A stretch of DNA of 44,297 nt from Bryobacterales bacterium (GCA_028819215.1 JAPPMG010000040.1:83873-128169); one strand, 5' to 3'; positions 17,040 through 26,624 are shown, counted from the stretch's first letter. A program made the numbers and translations. The notes: generated by a model from the sequence alone, not told the origin.

Positions 17040-20000
17040 ATGCGGACTGGCATCGCCTCCTGCCTCCGCTCCAGTGTCGTTCCGGGCCTGTGCTTGGCGT
17101 TGCTTGGAACAGCTCTGTTCCACTTGAGCGCGTCGCGGCTAACGGCTCAGGCTGGGGCGACGACCGGCGTCATTCGCGGTACGGTCCGCGATCCGGCAGG
17201 CGATCCGCTGCCTGGCGCCGTGGTCGCTGCCCAGCACTGGGAGACCGATCTGTTGACCCGCGTGGAGACCTCTGCTTCTGGGTCCTTCGTGCGCCCCCTG
17301 CTGCCGCCCGGCACCTACGACATCACCGTAACCGCCCCGACACCCGGATTGAGCACCGAGCGCATCGAAGGAGTCGTGCTCCGGGTCGGGGAAACGCTCG
17401 ACCTGACGATCGACCTCCGGCTCGTGACGACAGAGACCGTCACGGTGGTCAGCGAGCTGCCTTCGACGCTTGACACCGCGGATGTGACCAGTTCGCAACG
17501 GATGCGGGAGGACGTTGTCTACGGACTGCCGAGCAACGGCCGCAATTTCATGAACATGACCCTGCTCACGCCGGGCACGGCGATCTCGCAGGGGCCGGAC
17601 GGCGACGAGTTGAACATCAGCGGCCAGCGGGGCATCTTCAACAACTTCATCGTCGACGGTGCGGACTTCAACAACCCGTTCTTCGGGGAGCAGCGCGGCG
17701 GCCAGCGTCCGGCCTTCACGTTCAATCAGGACGCCATCCAGGAGCTGGTGGTGGTCAATCAGGGCGCCACCGCCGAGTTCGGCCGCTCGTCGGGTGGCTT
17801 TGTCAACGTGATTACCAAGTCGGGGACCAACGAGGTTAACGGCACGGCCCATTACTTCGGACAGTGGGACGAGATCGCTGCCCCATTCCCCGCGATGCGC
17901 GGGGGCGGCCGCCCCGAGTTCTTCCGCAATCAGGTTGGCGCGACCTTGGGCGGTCCCGTCGCGCGGGACCGGGTGTTCTACTTTCTGGCCTATGACCAAC
18001 AGGCCGGCGCCGAGACCAAGCAGACGAACCGCCGCGTCACCAATCCGGACAACCTGCGCATGCTGGAGGATTTCCTGCAGACGCGCTGGCCCGGCCTGTT
18101 CGACGACGAATTCGGGCCGATCCGCCGCACCGACGGCGCGCGAGCGCTGCTGACGAAGCTCGACCTGAATCTCAACGACCGGCACCAAGCCTCGGTCAAG
18201 TACAACTACACCTGGTCGGAGCAGGTGAACGGAACATTCGACGTCGATTCGTGGGGTGCATCGGCAAACGGAATCGAACGTGACCACTCGCACGCTGTCA
18301 ATGGAAGCCTGCGCTCTCTGCTGACCAACGCCTTGTCCAACGAACTCCGCGTGCAGGCGGCGCGCGAAGACCGGCCGCGCTGGTATCAGGGGCCGCTGAT
18401 TCCCGGGGCGCGGCCGCCGGGACCGCCTCAGTTTGCCGAACTTGGCGGGCGACCCTTTCCGGACATCGCGATGGACTTCGCGGACGGATTCCGTATCGGA
18501 CTGCCTTTCTTCCTTCCGATCAAGCCGGCGTTCGATACGCGCCTGCAGGTGGTGGACAACGTTTCGTTTGCCACCGGGAGGCACCTCGTAAAGGCCGGGG
18601 CGGAGTACAACCGCACTTCCGTCGAGCAGCAGTTCGTCGGATTCGCGAACAGCCGCTACGTGTTCGATTCGGTCCCTGGCTTCGTTGGCTTCGTCACGCA
18701 CGGCGACAGCTTTGTCACCTGCACCGACGGATCCGCGAGCGCCATCGGAGCATGCCCGCCCGGCTCAGAGGTCAGCGGGCCTGTCTTGCTCTATCTGCAG
18801 TCGGCCACGGTTTCCGGAGTCCCTGCCGAGCGCCTCGGGCACCAGTCGTTCCAAGTCCACGAGACAAGTCTGTTCGTGCAGGATTCGTGGCAGCCGCACA
18901 AGCGCGTTACGTTGGACCTCGGGCTGCGCTGGGACGGAACGTGGCACCCGGATGTCTTCATCGAACCCGCAGACGCGTTTTTCGCGCCGTACCTCGATGA
19001 TCCAAGCTTCCCTTCGGACGGCCGGATCCCGGACGACCTCGACAATCTCCAGCCGCGCCTCGGGCTGGCATGGGATCTCTCCGGCAACGGGCGCACCGTG
19101 CTGCGCGCTAACGCCGGGTCGTATGTGGCAAGGATTCCGATGCTGGTGTTTGCCCAGCACCGGTCCACCAACGGCGCGTTCCAGCAGACGCTGTTCCGCA
19201 GCAGCGCGGCGCCGGGGCTCGGTCCCGTCCCCGCCGTCGACCGCCAGCTCGATGCCTCCGGGGCAGCCCCGTTCTTGCCCGACATCCATGTCGCCGACCG
19301 GGACTTGGAGCTGCCTCGAACCTGGTCTTCCAAATTGAGCCTCGAACGCGACGTTGGGCGGGGGATTGCGGCAAGCGTGGGATACATCCACGCTCGCACC
19401 GACCACCTGTTCCGCTTCGTCAACCGCAACGACGCGGCGTTCGGAACACCGTTTGGCGTGGGCACGCATCCGTCGGGAGGCGGCATCAACACCCTCACCG
19501 TCGCCGAGAGCAGCGCCAGGTCGCGCTACCACGCCCTAGTCGCTGGAGTGCGCGGGCGCGGCAACATCCGGGGACGCCCGGTGGTCCTCGAGGCCCATTA
19601 CACGTTGGCCTTCGATCGCTCCGACGACGACAACGAGCGTGACCCGTTCATCTTTCGCTACGCTCATGCCGGCAATCTCGGGCCGGAGTTCGGCTGGTCT
19701 GACCGGGACCGGCGCCACCAAGTCAGTGGATACTTTCTGACCACTCTGGGCTGGGGGATCCAGCTGAGCCACATCGTCCGCTACCTGTCTGCCTCTCCTG
19801 TGTCCGAGCGATGCTCGGATCCGGGCATGAGGGCTGCGCAGCCCGCGGACAGGATCTGCGCGGACGGTTCGATCCTGCGGCGCAATACGCTGCGGCGCCA
19901 GAACGAGTTCTTCACATGGGACCTGCGCCTGTCAAAGCGTTTCTCGATCCGCGATCACGCCTTCTTCGAGCCGGTCTTCGAGGTGTTCAACCTGACTAAC

Positions 20001-20117
20001 GCGGACAACTTCGTCGATCCTGCAGTCGGCTCGCTCCTCTTCAATTTCGATGGTTCGTTGCGAAGCGGGCTTGGCGACACTCGACGCGCACAGGTGGGAC
20101 TCAGAGTGCAGTTCTGA
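17040..20117 (+). CDS. TonB-dependent receptor with carboxypeptidase-regulatory-like domain (Oar type)
   Basis: This outer-membrane receptor has 1025 residues. The signal peptide (VVPGLCLALLGTALFHLSAS) is followed by an Ig-like carboxypeptidase-regulatory domain (GVIRGTVRDPAGDPLPGAVV to DLTIDLRLV, ~43-125). The plug domain follows (LPSNGRNFMNMTLLTPG, FIVDGADFNNPFFGE, GRSSGGFVNVITKSGTNEVNGT, ~155-275). The remainder is a beta-barrel ending in ...VGLRVQF, with the terminal Phe used by the Bam machinery. Oar-like receptors import large substrates or act in surface interactions; in Acidobacteriota they come in many copies. The frame extends to 16722, but the ATG at 17040 places the signal correctly and has AAGG eight bases upstream. 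A second receptor of the type begins at 43862. Confidence 0.92.
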   Translation: MRTGIASCLRSSVVPGLCLALLGTALFHLSASRLTAQAGATTGVIRGTVRDPAGDPLPGAVVAAQHWETDLLTRVETSASGSFVRPLLPPGTYDITVTAPTPGLSTERIEGVVLRVGETLDLTIDLRLVTTETVTVVSELPSTLDTADVTSSQRMREDVVYGLPSNGRNFMNMTLLTPGTAISQGPDGDELNISGQRGIFNNFIVDGADFNNPFFGEQRGGQRPAFTFNQDAIQELVVVNQGATAEFGRSSGGFVNVITKSGTNEVNGTAHYFGQWDEIAAPFPAMRGGGRPEFFRNQVGATLGGPVARDRVFYFLAYDQQAGAETKQTNRRVTNPDNLRMLEDFLQTRWPGLFDDEFGPIRRTDGARALLTKLDLNLNDRHQASVKYNYTWSEQVNGTFDVDSWGASANGIERDHSHAVNGSLRSLLTNALSNELRVQAAREDRPRWYQGPLIPGARPPGPPQFAELGGRPFPDIAMDFADGFRIGLPFFLPIKPAFDTRLQVVDNVSFATGRHLVKAGAEYNRTSVEQQFVGFANSRYVFDSVPGFVGFVTHGDSFVTCTDGSASAIGACPPGSEVSGPVLLYLQSATVSGVPAERLGHQSFQVHETSLFVQDSWQPHKRVTLDLGLRWDGTWHPDVFIEPADAFFAPYLDDPSFPSDGRIPDDLDNLQPRLGLAWDLSGNGRTVLRANAGSYVARIPMLVFAQHRSTNGAFQQTLFRSSAAPGLGPVPAVDRQLDASGAAPFLPDIHVADRDLELPRTWSSKLSLERDVGRGIAASVGYIHARTDHLFRFVNRNDAAFGTPFGVGTHPSGGGINTLTVAESSARSRYHALVAGVRGRGNIRGRPVVLEAHYTLAFDRSDDDNERDPFIFRYAHAGNLGPEFGWSDRDRRHQVSGYFLTTLGWGIQLSHIVRYLSASPVSERCSDPGMRAAQPADRICADGSILRRNTLRRQNEFFTWDLRLSKRFSIRDHAFFEPVFEVFNLTNADNFVDPAVGSLLFNFDGSLRSGLGDTRRAQVGLRVQF

Positions 20118-20137
20118 CCCGGCGGCGGATTGCCGGG
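20118..20137. terminator. GC hairpin directly after the TonB receptor gene
   Basis: CCCGGC at 20118-20123 pairs with GCCGGG at 20132-20137 around an 8-nt loop, starting at the base after the stop codon. The next gene is convergent, 45 bp away. There is no T tract, so termination is suggested only by position. Confidence 0.3.
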
Positions 20138-20182
20138 CAGCTCAGGCCGGGGCGTCCGCCGGTCGGGTCGTGTGATCGGCGG

Positions 20183-21601
20183 TCACTTGCGCCGCCGCGC
20201 CATCCAGGCGTCGAGCTCGGCTTGGTCCGCCCCTAGGCCCTTGGCCGTGTTCGGATGCACCGGACGCTCGCCTCGCGTGCCGGGCCAGGCTGGAGGCGGA
20301 TGGGCGGCATGCCACGACTCCAGCGATCCGGAGAGTTCCCGGATCCGGCCGTCGTCTTCGCTGGCCGGGTTGCTCTCGGAGATATCTTCCCCGATCGCAT
20401 ACAGTTCCGGTTCACGGTCGAGTACGCGCACCAGCTTGTGCTCGGCGGTGCGCGTGGCGAATTGCCCGCCCTCGTCGGAGTGCCAGAACAGTTGCTCGTG
20501 CGGCGGTGCGCTCTCGGCGCCGAGCAGGTAGGGCACGAGGTTGACGCCGTCGAGGTTCGCTGGCACCTCGATCCCTGCCGCTGCGACGGCCGTGGGGAAG
20601 ATGTCCAGCGCGCTCACTGGCGAGTCATAGGTGCTCCCAGCCGGCAGATGACTGGGCCAGGCCAGTACGAAGGGGACGCGCACCCCGCCCTCGTAGACCG
20701 TACCCTTGGTAGCCCGCAATGGAGCATTGTCTGAGGCGTTGGCAGGTGTCGGGCCGCCATTGTCGCTCAGAAAGAAGACCATCGTGCCCTCGCTGATGCC
20801 GAGCTCCTCGAGCAGCGCGAGCACATCTCCCACGCCGTCATCCAGCGACGTCACCATCGCGGCATACGTTTGGCGCCGTGGGTCGCCGATCGAGTTGACC
20901 CGGTCCAGCAATTCCGGCGGTGCCTGCAAGGGACCGTGAGGAGCGTTGTAGGCCAGATACAGGAAGAACGGATTCTCGGCATGTCGCCGGACGAAGTCCA
21001 GCGCCGCATCGGTGAGCTGTTCGGTCAGGTAGCCTTGCACGGGGATGGGCTCGCCATGTGCTTCGAGTGGGATCAAGTACTCCCCAGCGTCGGCGCCAGC
21101 CGACTTGAAGTAATCGTGACCGCCACCGAGCAAGCCGAAGAATTCGTCAAACCCCCGCTGCAAGGGGTGGTATCGGGGCGCGTCGCCCAGATGCCACTTG
21201 CCGACGATGCCGCTCGCGTAGCCGGCCTTGGCGAGGGCTTCAGGCAGCAGCGTCTCGCTCAGCGGCAGGCCTTCCCCGGCGCGGAATTTTGGATTGTGGA
21301 CGTGGCCGAAGCGGTGCTGGTAGCGCCCTGTCAGCAGCCCGGCGCGTGACGGGCTGCAGTATGGGTGGCTTACGTAGGCGTTTGTGAAGCGGACGCCCCT
21401 GTCGGCAAGACGATCAATGTTGGGTGTTGCAAAGTCCCGCAGCCCTTGGAACCCGACATCGGCGTAGCCCAGATCGTCTGCCAGGATGACCACGAAGCTT
21501 GGCGGCTGTTGCTCCCCGGCCGGGGCGACACTCGCATCGGGTCCGGAGCAGGCCCCGCACGCCAGGATTGCCAGCAACGCCCTTCGCATGGCCACTAGCA
21601 T
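20183..21601 (-). CDS. Lipoprotein-like type I sulfatase
   Basis: This sulfatase of 472 residues is of the arylsulfatase A type. Metal ligands begin with ILADDLGYADVGF (~39-51). The formylglycine site is CSPSR at 82-86. Further motifs are TGRYQHRFGH, GIVGKWHLGD, LYLAYNAPHGP and FFLSDNGGP. A short hydrophobic head containing ILACGAC suggests a lipoprotein signal, so the enzyme is exported. The ATG at 21589 (four codons in) is an equal alternative start. It is clearly distinct from the sulfatase at 6761-8224 and convergent with the large TonB receptor gene, so it may serve the same substrate. Two exported sulfatases in 44 kb point to use of sulfated polysaccharides. Confidence 0.9.
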   Translation of the reverse strand: MLVAMRRALLAILACGACSGPDASVAPAGEQQPPSFVVILADDLGYADVGFQGLRDFATPNIDRLADRGVRFTNAYVSHPYCSPSRAGLLTGRYQHRFGHVHNPKFRAGEGLPLSETLLPEALAKAGYASGIVGKWHLGDAPRYHPLQRGFDEFFGLLGGGHDYFKSAGADAGEYLIPLEAHGEPIPVQGYLTEQLTDAALDFVRRHAENPFFLYLAYNAPHGPLQAPPELLDRVNSIGDPRRQTYAAMVTSLDDGVGDVLALLEELGISEGTMVFFLSDNGGPTPANASDNAPLRATKGTVYEGGVRVPFVLAWPSHLPAGSTYDSPVSALDIFPTAVAAAGIEVPANLDGVNLVPYLLGAESAPPHEQLFWHSDEGGQFATRTAEHKLVRVLDREPELYAIGEDISESNPASEDDGRIRELSGSLESWHAAHPPPAWPGTRGERPVHPNTAKGLGADQAELDAWMARRRK

Positions 21602-21997
21602 CGCTCAGGCCCTGCCGCCCCGTAAAGGCCGAGCGTGCAAGACCTTGGTCGGGTGACCGAACCGATGTCCGCAACGCAAGAGTTCGAGGGATCCATGCGT
21701 CGCGGAGTTTCGGGAAGGGGCCGGAACTCGCTGCAGGTTCCCAGCGCCCGCATCGCGATATTAGAATGACGGCAGTTCCAGCCGCGTTCCTTCTGCTTGA
21801 TGTTCCGGGACGGTGATGGTCCGGCAGTCATCCCCGCAGGATGTCAGTGCCGCCCGCCGGGGCAGCTGGTCGAGTTTACGGTGCTGGGCACAATCGGAGG
21901 CTGCGCGCGGTCAACGCTCTAAGGCACACGGCGGCGCATCCTCCGCAGAGGTATTGCAAGCGAACAATCCGATCCTGGTTGAGAAAAGGAGGTTCCC
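21602..21997. other. Intergenic region between sulfatase and LRR genes
   Basis: These 396 bp separate the divergent sulfatase and LRR genes. I see no tRNA, no protein with recognisable features and no strong promoter. The final bases carry the good ribosome-binding site of the LRR gene. Confidence 0.4.
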
Positions 21998-22669
21998 ATG
22001 AGGAGTGCCACGATTGCGATTCTGTTGCTCTTGGGAGTGACTTCGAGCGGAGCCGCCCAGCAAGGGGGCAGCTCGGAAGGCGGGCCCGATCCCGCCTTGT
22101 TGGAGAAGATTCAGGAGCTGGGCGGGCGGGTCATGCGGGTCGCCGCAGATGATCCCGGGTTGGAGATCGCCTTCCACCTCGGACGGAGTCAGGACGGCCT
22201 TCGCCAGGTTGACGCCACGGATTCCGACGGTCCGGAGTCGCCCGCCTTGGACGGCGAGCTCGCGATGTTGAAAGACCTCGGGCAGTTGGTGGCTCTCCAT
22301 CTGGGAGGAACTGATGTCACTGACGATGGCCTCGTACACCTGGCCGGGCTGACAGCGCTCAAGCGCCTTCACCTAGAGAAGACAGAGGTGTCGGACGCGG
22401 GCTTGGCGCATCTCGCCGGCTTGGAAGGCCTGTCGTATCTGAATCTCTACCAGACGGGCGTGACGGATGCCGGGCTCGCTCACTTGGAGGGGCTCAAGAA
22501 CCTGAAGAGCCTGTACTTGTGGCAAACGCAAGTGACTCCGGAAGGAGCCGAGAAGCTGAGCCAGGCCCTGCCAGACTGCCACATCGATCTCGGCTGGAAG
22601 GCGCCTGAAGAATCCGAGGAAGCCGAGGAGTCCGAAGAGGCCGACAAACAGCCGGACGCCGAGAACTGA
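21998..22669 (+). CDS. Secreted leucine-rich repeat protein with acidic tail
   Basis: This 223-residue protein has a signal peptide (ATIAILLLLGVTSSGAA). From about residue 85 it carries four to five 24-residue leucine-rich repeats of the bacterial type: LVALHLGGTDVTDDGLVHLA, LKRLHLEKTEVSDAGLAHLA, LSYLNLYQTGVTDAGLAHLE and LKSLYLWQTQVTPEGAEKLS. It ends in a strongly acidic stretch of Glu-Glu-Ser and Ala-Glu repeats. LRR modules of this type bind protein partners; no enzymatic role is suggested. AAGGAGG six bases before the ATG is a near-perfect ribosome-binding site. A long hairpin follows the stop. Such proteins are common in Planctomycetota and some Acidobacteriota. Confidence 0.88.
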   Translation: MRSATIAILLLLGVTSSGAAQQGGSSEGGPDPALLEKIQELGGRVMRVAADDPGLEIAFHLGRSQDGLRQVDATDSDGPESPALDGELAMLKDLGQLVALHLGGTDVTDDGLVHLAGLTALKRLHLEKTEVSDAGLAHLAGLEGLSYLNLYQTGVTDAGLAHLEGLKNLKSLYLWQTQVTPEGAEKLSQALPDCHIDLGWKAPEESEEAEESEEADKQPDAEN

Positions 22670-22672
22670 GCC

Positions 22673-22722
22673 AGAGCGTCGGCACTGGCGAGCGCGGGGC
22701 GGGCAGTGCCGAGGCCAGCTCT
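22673..22722. terminator. Long hairpin between convergent LRR and VOC genes
   Basis: TCGGCACTG at 22679-22687 pairs perfectly with CAGTGCCGA at 22704-22712 around a 16-nt loop. An outer AGAGC/GCTCT pair (22673-22677 with 22718-22722) extends it across an internal loop. It starts three bases after the LRR stop. It lacks a T tract but is the most convincing 3'-end hairpin in the window. Confidence 0.42.
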
Positions 22723-22800
22723 CAGCCCCCATGCGCTGGTGGTCTTAGGCGCCGGCGCATGGCTTGCAGCGCGGATGAGGGGTCACGGCACTTGCGAGGA

Positions 22801-23715
22801 TCAATCCGCAGGGATGCCTTTCGCGGCCCAGCCAGGGTCGGGGTCTCCGGCCATTGCCTTCCGGACTTCGGCGCTAGGCGGCCCAGCCGTACCCCATCGG
22901 TCGATCTGTTCCGGCACTCGTCTCCAGACTGCGGGTTCGTGCGCTGCTTCGTCTTCGATGTGCTCCATGTCGCTGGAGAACTCGGACACGTAACCGGCCG
23001 GATCCTTGTAGTAGCAGAAGATGTTGTTGCCCGGGCCGTGTCGTCCGGGCCCCCAGTCAGGTTCCTGGCCCTGGGCGCGAAGGTTGCTCAGACCTCTCAT
23101 GACGCCGTCCACGTTCGCCATCACGTACGCAACATGGTTGACCGATGCGTGATCTAGGCGATTGAAGGCGATTACGTGATGTTTCCGGCTGCATCGCAAG
23201 AACGCCATCTGGTTCTCGTTCCAGTCCGAGACTCGGAACCCAAGAACGGCGGTGTAGAACTCCACGACGTGGTCGAACCGTGCAGTGTTCAGGACCACAT
23301 GGCAGAGCCGGCGGGGGCCCCCTCCCTTGGCGGACCAGCCATTCGAGTGTTCGGCAACGTCGGCTGATAGCTCGATGCAGCGGTTCTCCGGGTCCAGGAA
23401 CCGCAGCCCGTACCCACCACCGGGTGCGTCCAGGTCGCCCGGCCGTGCCACGACGGTGGTTCCCCGGCGCTCCAGTTCGGTTCCCGCCGCGTCGACCGCC
23501 TCGCGCCCGTCGAGGCTAAAGGCTAAGTGGTGGAGTCCGCGCCGGTCTGCCGGATGCAGGCTCAGAATGTGGTGCTCGGTCGACGATCCGCGGAAATATT
23601 GTGCGTGGCGGTCCTCTCCGGCCGACTGCAGCCCCCAAGCCTCGAGATAGAACTTGGCGTGGGCCGCGATCGCTGGCGACAGCAACCCGACGTGGCGAAT
23701 GTCCTGAATCTTCAT
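22801..23715 (-). CDS. Two-domain VOC protein, extradiol ring-cleavage dioxygenase-like
   Basis: This 304-residue protein has two vicinal-oxygen-chelate domains, the architecture of type I extradiol dioxygenases such as catechol 2,3-dioxygenase. The iron ligands expected in the second domain are all present: His139 (RLCHVVLNT), His194 (SVNHVAYVM) and Glu245 (GYVSEFSSD). FCYYKDPAGY is the usual stretch before the Glu. The likely function is ring cleavage of a catechol-like substrate, which is not identifiable here. The frame reaches 23877, but the ATG at 23715 begins the fold (IQDIRHVGLLSP). No neighbouring aromatic-degradation genes are seen. It is convergent with the LRR gene. Confidence 0.8.
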   Translation of the reverse strand: MKIQDIRHVGLLSPAIAAHAKFYLEAWGLQSAGEDRHAQYFRGSSTEHHILSLHPADRRGLHHLAFSLDGREAVDAAGTELERRGTTVVARPGDLDAPGGGYGLRFLDPENRCIELSADVAEHSNGWSAKGGGPRRLCHVVLNTARFDHVVEFYTAVLGFRVSDWNENQMAFLRCSRKHHVIAFNRLDHASVNHVAYVMANVDGVMRGLSNLRAQGQEPDWGPGRHGPGNNIFCYYKDPAGYVSEFSSDMEHIEDEAAHEPAVWRRVPEQIDRWGTAGPPSAEVRKAMAGDPDPGWAAKGIPAD

Positions 23716-24100
23716 CTGCACGTTCGCAGGCTTGTCGGTCACGACGATTCCGGGCCCTTCGAAGTCATTCAAATCGGATAGTCTCGCGACGGAATGACGA
23801 AAGATTTCATCGCTTCGGTGCTGTGCCCTTGCTTCCCGGGCTGGATTCAGGCGTGAATTCGTTCCTAACGCTACCACACTGGTTTCGCGTCCAATTCCAC
23901 TCCGCTCGACAAGCTTCCGAACGTCCTGCAGTTTCCCCCGGCTCGAACTTTCCTATGCGATTTCGGTTGACTCACCGTCATGCCGGTCGTCGTCCTTTTC
24001 TTCGGCATGAAGTTCCAGAGCTCGCGAGAAGTTCTAAGGCCAACCTGTATGCGGGCATCTTCCGCCCGGGCCCGGATCGACGGGCGTGCACGGCCCTGCC
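23716..24100. other. Intergenic region upstream of the VOC gene
   Basis: These 385 bp lie between the VOC start and the end of the next minus-strand gene. The open frame over the first 160 bp is an upstream extension of the VOC frame without domain features. I see no RNA gene, repeat or convincing promoter. Confidence 0.35.
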
Positions 24101-24988
24101 TCAGAAGATGGCCCTCCGGGTCAAGTCGATCCGCAAGTCCTGTTGGATGTAGATTTCGATGAACTCACGGAGCCACACCTGCCTTGCAAGATTGAACCGC
24201 TCGATCAGCTTCTGCTCGGGCCTGCCCGTCAGGTAAACGATCCGCCACCGGTTAAGGGGTCGCGATTCGTCTCCGTCTGCCGAGTGCTCAACGTGAAAGA
24301 GAGGCTGTCTCTTGCCAGCTCGAAGCACGTTCCCGCCCTCATCGAGGAGTTCCGCTGCTCCGATGAAAGTGGCACGCTGCTGCGCCGGGTTGAGGAAGAC
24401 CTGTTCTAGAACCAACCCGCGCTCTCGTGGCTCAAGCCAGAGACGCTGCTGCGAGGATCGAACGAAGGACTCGGCTCCGTTGGCCGCCGCCCGCTGCTGC
24501 CAATAGTGGGCGCTGCCTTTTAGCACAACGGAAGGGATATATCGGTCGGGCCGGTACGCCTTTTTCACCTCCATGTCCCAAAGCATGGTCCGCGTGAAGG
24601 TGAGCGGTTCGTTCGTGCGGTAGTACTTGGCGAGGGCAAGGTTGATGTCAACCGGAGGCAGCTCGACTCGGGTGTTGCGTGGGTCGGACCAGGACCTCTC
24701 GAACTCTTCTTCGTGATTCAGTTCGTTGACCGGCTTGGTCGCCTCGCCGCGAGAGTCGGCGCTGTCCGCTTCGCCGGATTTCTCGAAGCTTGGTGCGTCC
24801 TGCCGGTCGGATTGAATTGGTTCTTGACCAAGGGCACCTGCTGCATTCTCAGAGTTCCATCGTTCGGATCTCACGATGTTCTCTCCGGGCAGTTGTTCGA
24901 GCTTCCCAGCTTCTCCAGACACCTGGGATGCCTTGGAATCGTCGGCCTCAATTGGCAGGGCGACAGACCAGCACCACGCGCGTATCAT
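24101..24988 (-). CDS. Conserved protein of unknown function
   Basis: This 295-residue protein starts at the ATG at 24988; the longer frame to 25150 begins in Arg-rich sequence that looks non-coding. Residues ~20-100 are polar and low in complexity (Glu, Ser, Asp), probably disordered. The remainder is ordered and Trp/Arg rich: FERSWSDPRNTRV, PPVDINLALAKYYRTNEP, TRTMLWDMEVKKAYRPDRYI, EQVFLNPAQQRATFIGAAEL, PLFHVEHSADG and RPLNRWRIVYLTG. It looks like a family I believe occurs in other Acidobacteriota-like genomes, but I can attach no activity to it. There are no membrane segments, no clear signal peptide and no known catalytic motif. It lies 213 bp downstream of the SLC13-like gene on the same strand. 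Confidence 0.65.
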   Translation of the reverse strand: MIRAWCWSVALPIEADDSKASQVSGEAGKLEQLPGENIVRSERWNSENAAGALGQEPIQSDRQDAPSFEKSGEADSADSRGEATKPVNELNHEEEFERSWSDPRNTRVELPPVDINLALAKYYRTNEPLTFTRTMLWDMEVKKAYRPDRYIPSVVLKGSAHYWQQRAAANGAESFVRSSQQRLWLEPRERGLVLEQVFLNPAQQRATFIGAAELLDEGGNVLRAGKRQPLFHVEHSADGDESRPLNRWRIVYLTGRPEQKLIERFNLARQVWLREFIEIYIQQDLRIDLTRRAIF

Positions 24989-25201
24989 TTTACAGGCGTA
25001 GCTTGCTAGAGAGCCCGGAATTTGACGGCGATGCCGTAGACCCTGGCGCTTGCGCAGCTTGCCTGCCCGGGTTGGCCACCGTGCGCATCGAATCCGGGAT
25101 AGGCGTTTGGGCTGGTGTGGCCTGCACACACACTCCAGGAGTTGCGGCACCGCATGGTTGCCGTCCGATCTACCTCCGGCACCCCGGCCTGCGGCCGTTC
25201 G

Positions 25202-26620
25202 TCACCCCGCCGAAAACGCTTGCATTGCCGGAACCAGGATCATGCTCAGCGCGATCACCACGATCGACGTCAGGACGGTGGCAACGAGGCCGACCCTGAA
25301 CATGGTCCCGAATCCAACGGCGCCGAACGCGAATGTCGCGGCCGACGCTGGACTGGACCAAGGAAACGCCACCGCTTGGGCCGTGCCCGCGATGATGCGG
25401 GCGAGAATCGCGGGATTGTAGCCCAGCGCGTCCGCAATCGGGAAGAGAATCGTCGAAACCATGATCGACGTTGCCGTTCCGCTGGTCAGTTGCGTCAACA
25501 GCGGCGTGGCCAGGCCCGCAACCCAGGGCAGCGCCCCGGTGGTAACGCTGCCCGTCAGCAGGCCGGCGAGCCACTCGATCGTGCCCAGTGTCGTCAATAT
25601 GTCCGCCAGTGCCATCCCGCCGAGCACTAGGTACAGCATGTTCCACGCGACGCCCGTCTGAAAATCCCTGACTCTCAGGGTCATCGCAGAGCGCTGCGCG
25701 TCGACTGGCAACAAGAAGAGCAGCACCATGGCCACCGGCGGCACGTACCAGATGTCGAGAAACCCGATCTCGGCGACTGTGGGTAGCGTCCACAGCACCA
25801 GCATCAGAATCAGCACGAACAGGACGTTCCTCTCGCCTCGGCTCATCGGTCCCAGCCGCTCGCGTTCCGTCAGAAAGCGCTTGCGGGCATCGGGGATGGC
25901 CCGAACTTCGGGTGGCAGCATCAGTCTCAGGATCAGGTAGCAGACCGGGAAGTGGGCCGCCGCCAAGAGGACGCCGGTCGACGTCCACTGTACGAAGCTG
26001 ACGCTGTAGCCCGTGAGCTGTTCCAGCAGCGACAGGGTCAGCGCATTGAAGACGATGCCTGCGGGCGTTGCCAGCCCTCCGGCCGCAGCGCCGTACAGAA
26101 CGGCTAGGCTCGCTGCCGCCGACATGCGCGCGGCGCCGGCTGCCACGGAACGCGTGAGCGACAGCGCGACCGGCGTCATCATCACGATGACCGCCAGGTC
26201 ACTGACCGCCGCGGACATCACCGCGGACACGACCAGGATCGCGAAGATCAAACCAGTGCCGGATCGCGCCACGCCGGGTACGCATAGCGCGGCGAGGGCG
26301 ATTCTCTTCGCTAGGCCATGTTTTTGGAACGCATGGCCGAAGAGCATGACGCCCATCAGGTAGGGCAGGATCACGTGTCCGTAGCTGTTGGCCACGTCGG
26401 AGAAGGGCATCACCCCGGCGAGAGGGAGGATCACGAATGGCAGGAAGCTGGTGACCGCCCACGGCACCGGCGCGGTCACCCACCACGCGACGGTCCAGGC
26501 GTACACGCCGAGGGCGAGGTGCGCTTCCGGCGCAAGGCCGGCCAGCGGCGCAGCGCGGACGATGGCGAACGCAGCTGGCCCGGCCAGCACGCGCAACACG
26601 AATGCTGTTCGGCCGGTCAC
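25202..26620 (-). CDS. SLC13/DASS-family anion transporter with altered signature motifs
   Basis: This inner-membrane protein of 472 residues has 11-12 hydrophobic segments, the length of the divalent anion:sodium symporter family. Family features are the opening TAPVPWAVTSFLPFVILPLAGVMPF and two repeated hairpin regions. In these hairpins the family usually reads Ser-Asn-Thr to bind sodium and carboxylate. Here the two sites read SDLAVIVMMTPVA and TSGTATSIMVSTILFPIA, so both signature Asn residues are replaced (Asp, Gly). The ion coupling or substrate may therefore differ. The start is a GTG, four bases after the stop of the NCS2-like gene, so the two are certainly one transcript. Confidence 0.8.
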   Translation of the reverse strand: MTGRTAFVLRVLAGPAAFAIVRAAPLAGLAPEAHLALGVYAWTVAWWVTAPVPWAVTSFLPFVILPLAGVMPFSDVANSYGHVILPYLMGVMLFGHAFQKHGLAKRIALAALCVPGVARSGTGLIFAILVVSAVMSAAVSDLAVIVMMTPVALSLTRSVAAGAARMSAAASLAVLYGAAAGGLATPAGIVFNALTLSLLEQLTGYSVSFVQWTSTGVLLAAAHFPVCYLILRLMLPPEVRAIPDARKRFLTERERLGPMSRGERNVLFVLILMLVLWTLPTVAEIGFLDIWYVPPVAMVLLFLLPVDAQRSAMTLRVRDFQTGVAWNMLYLVLGGMALADILTTLGTIEWLAGLLTGSVTTGALPWVAGLATPLLTQLTSGTATSIMVSTILFPIADALGYNPAILARIIAGTAQAVAFPWSSPASAATFAFGAVGFGTMFRVGLVATVLTSIVVIALSMILVPAMQAFSAG

Positions 26621-26624
26621 GGGT

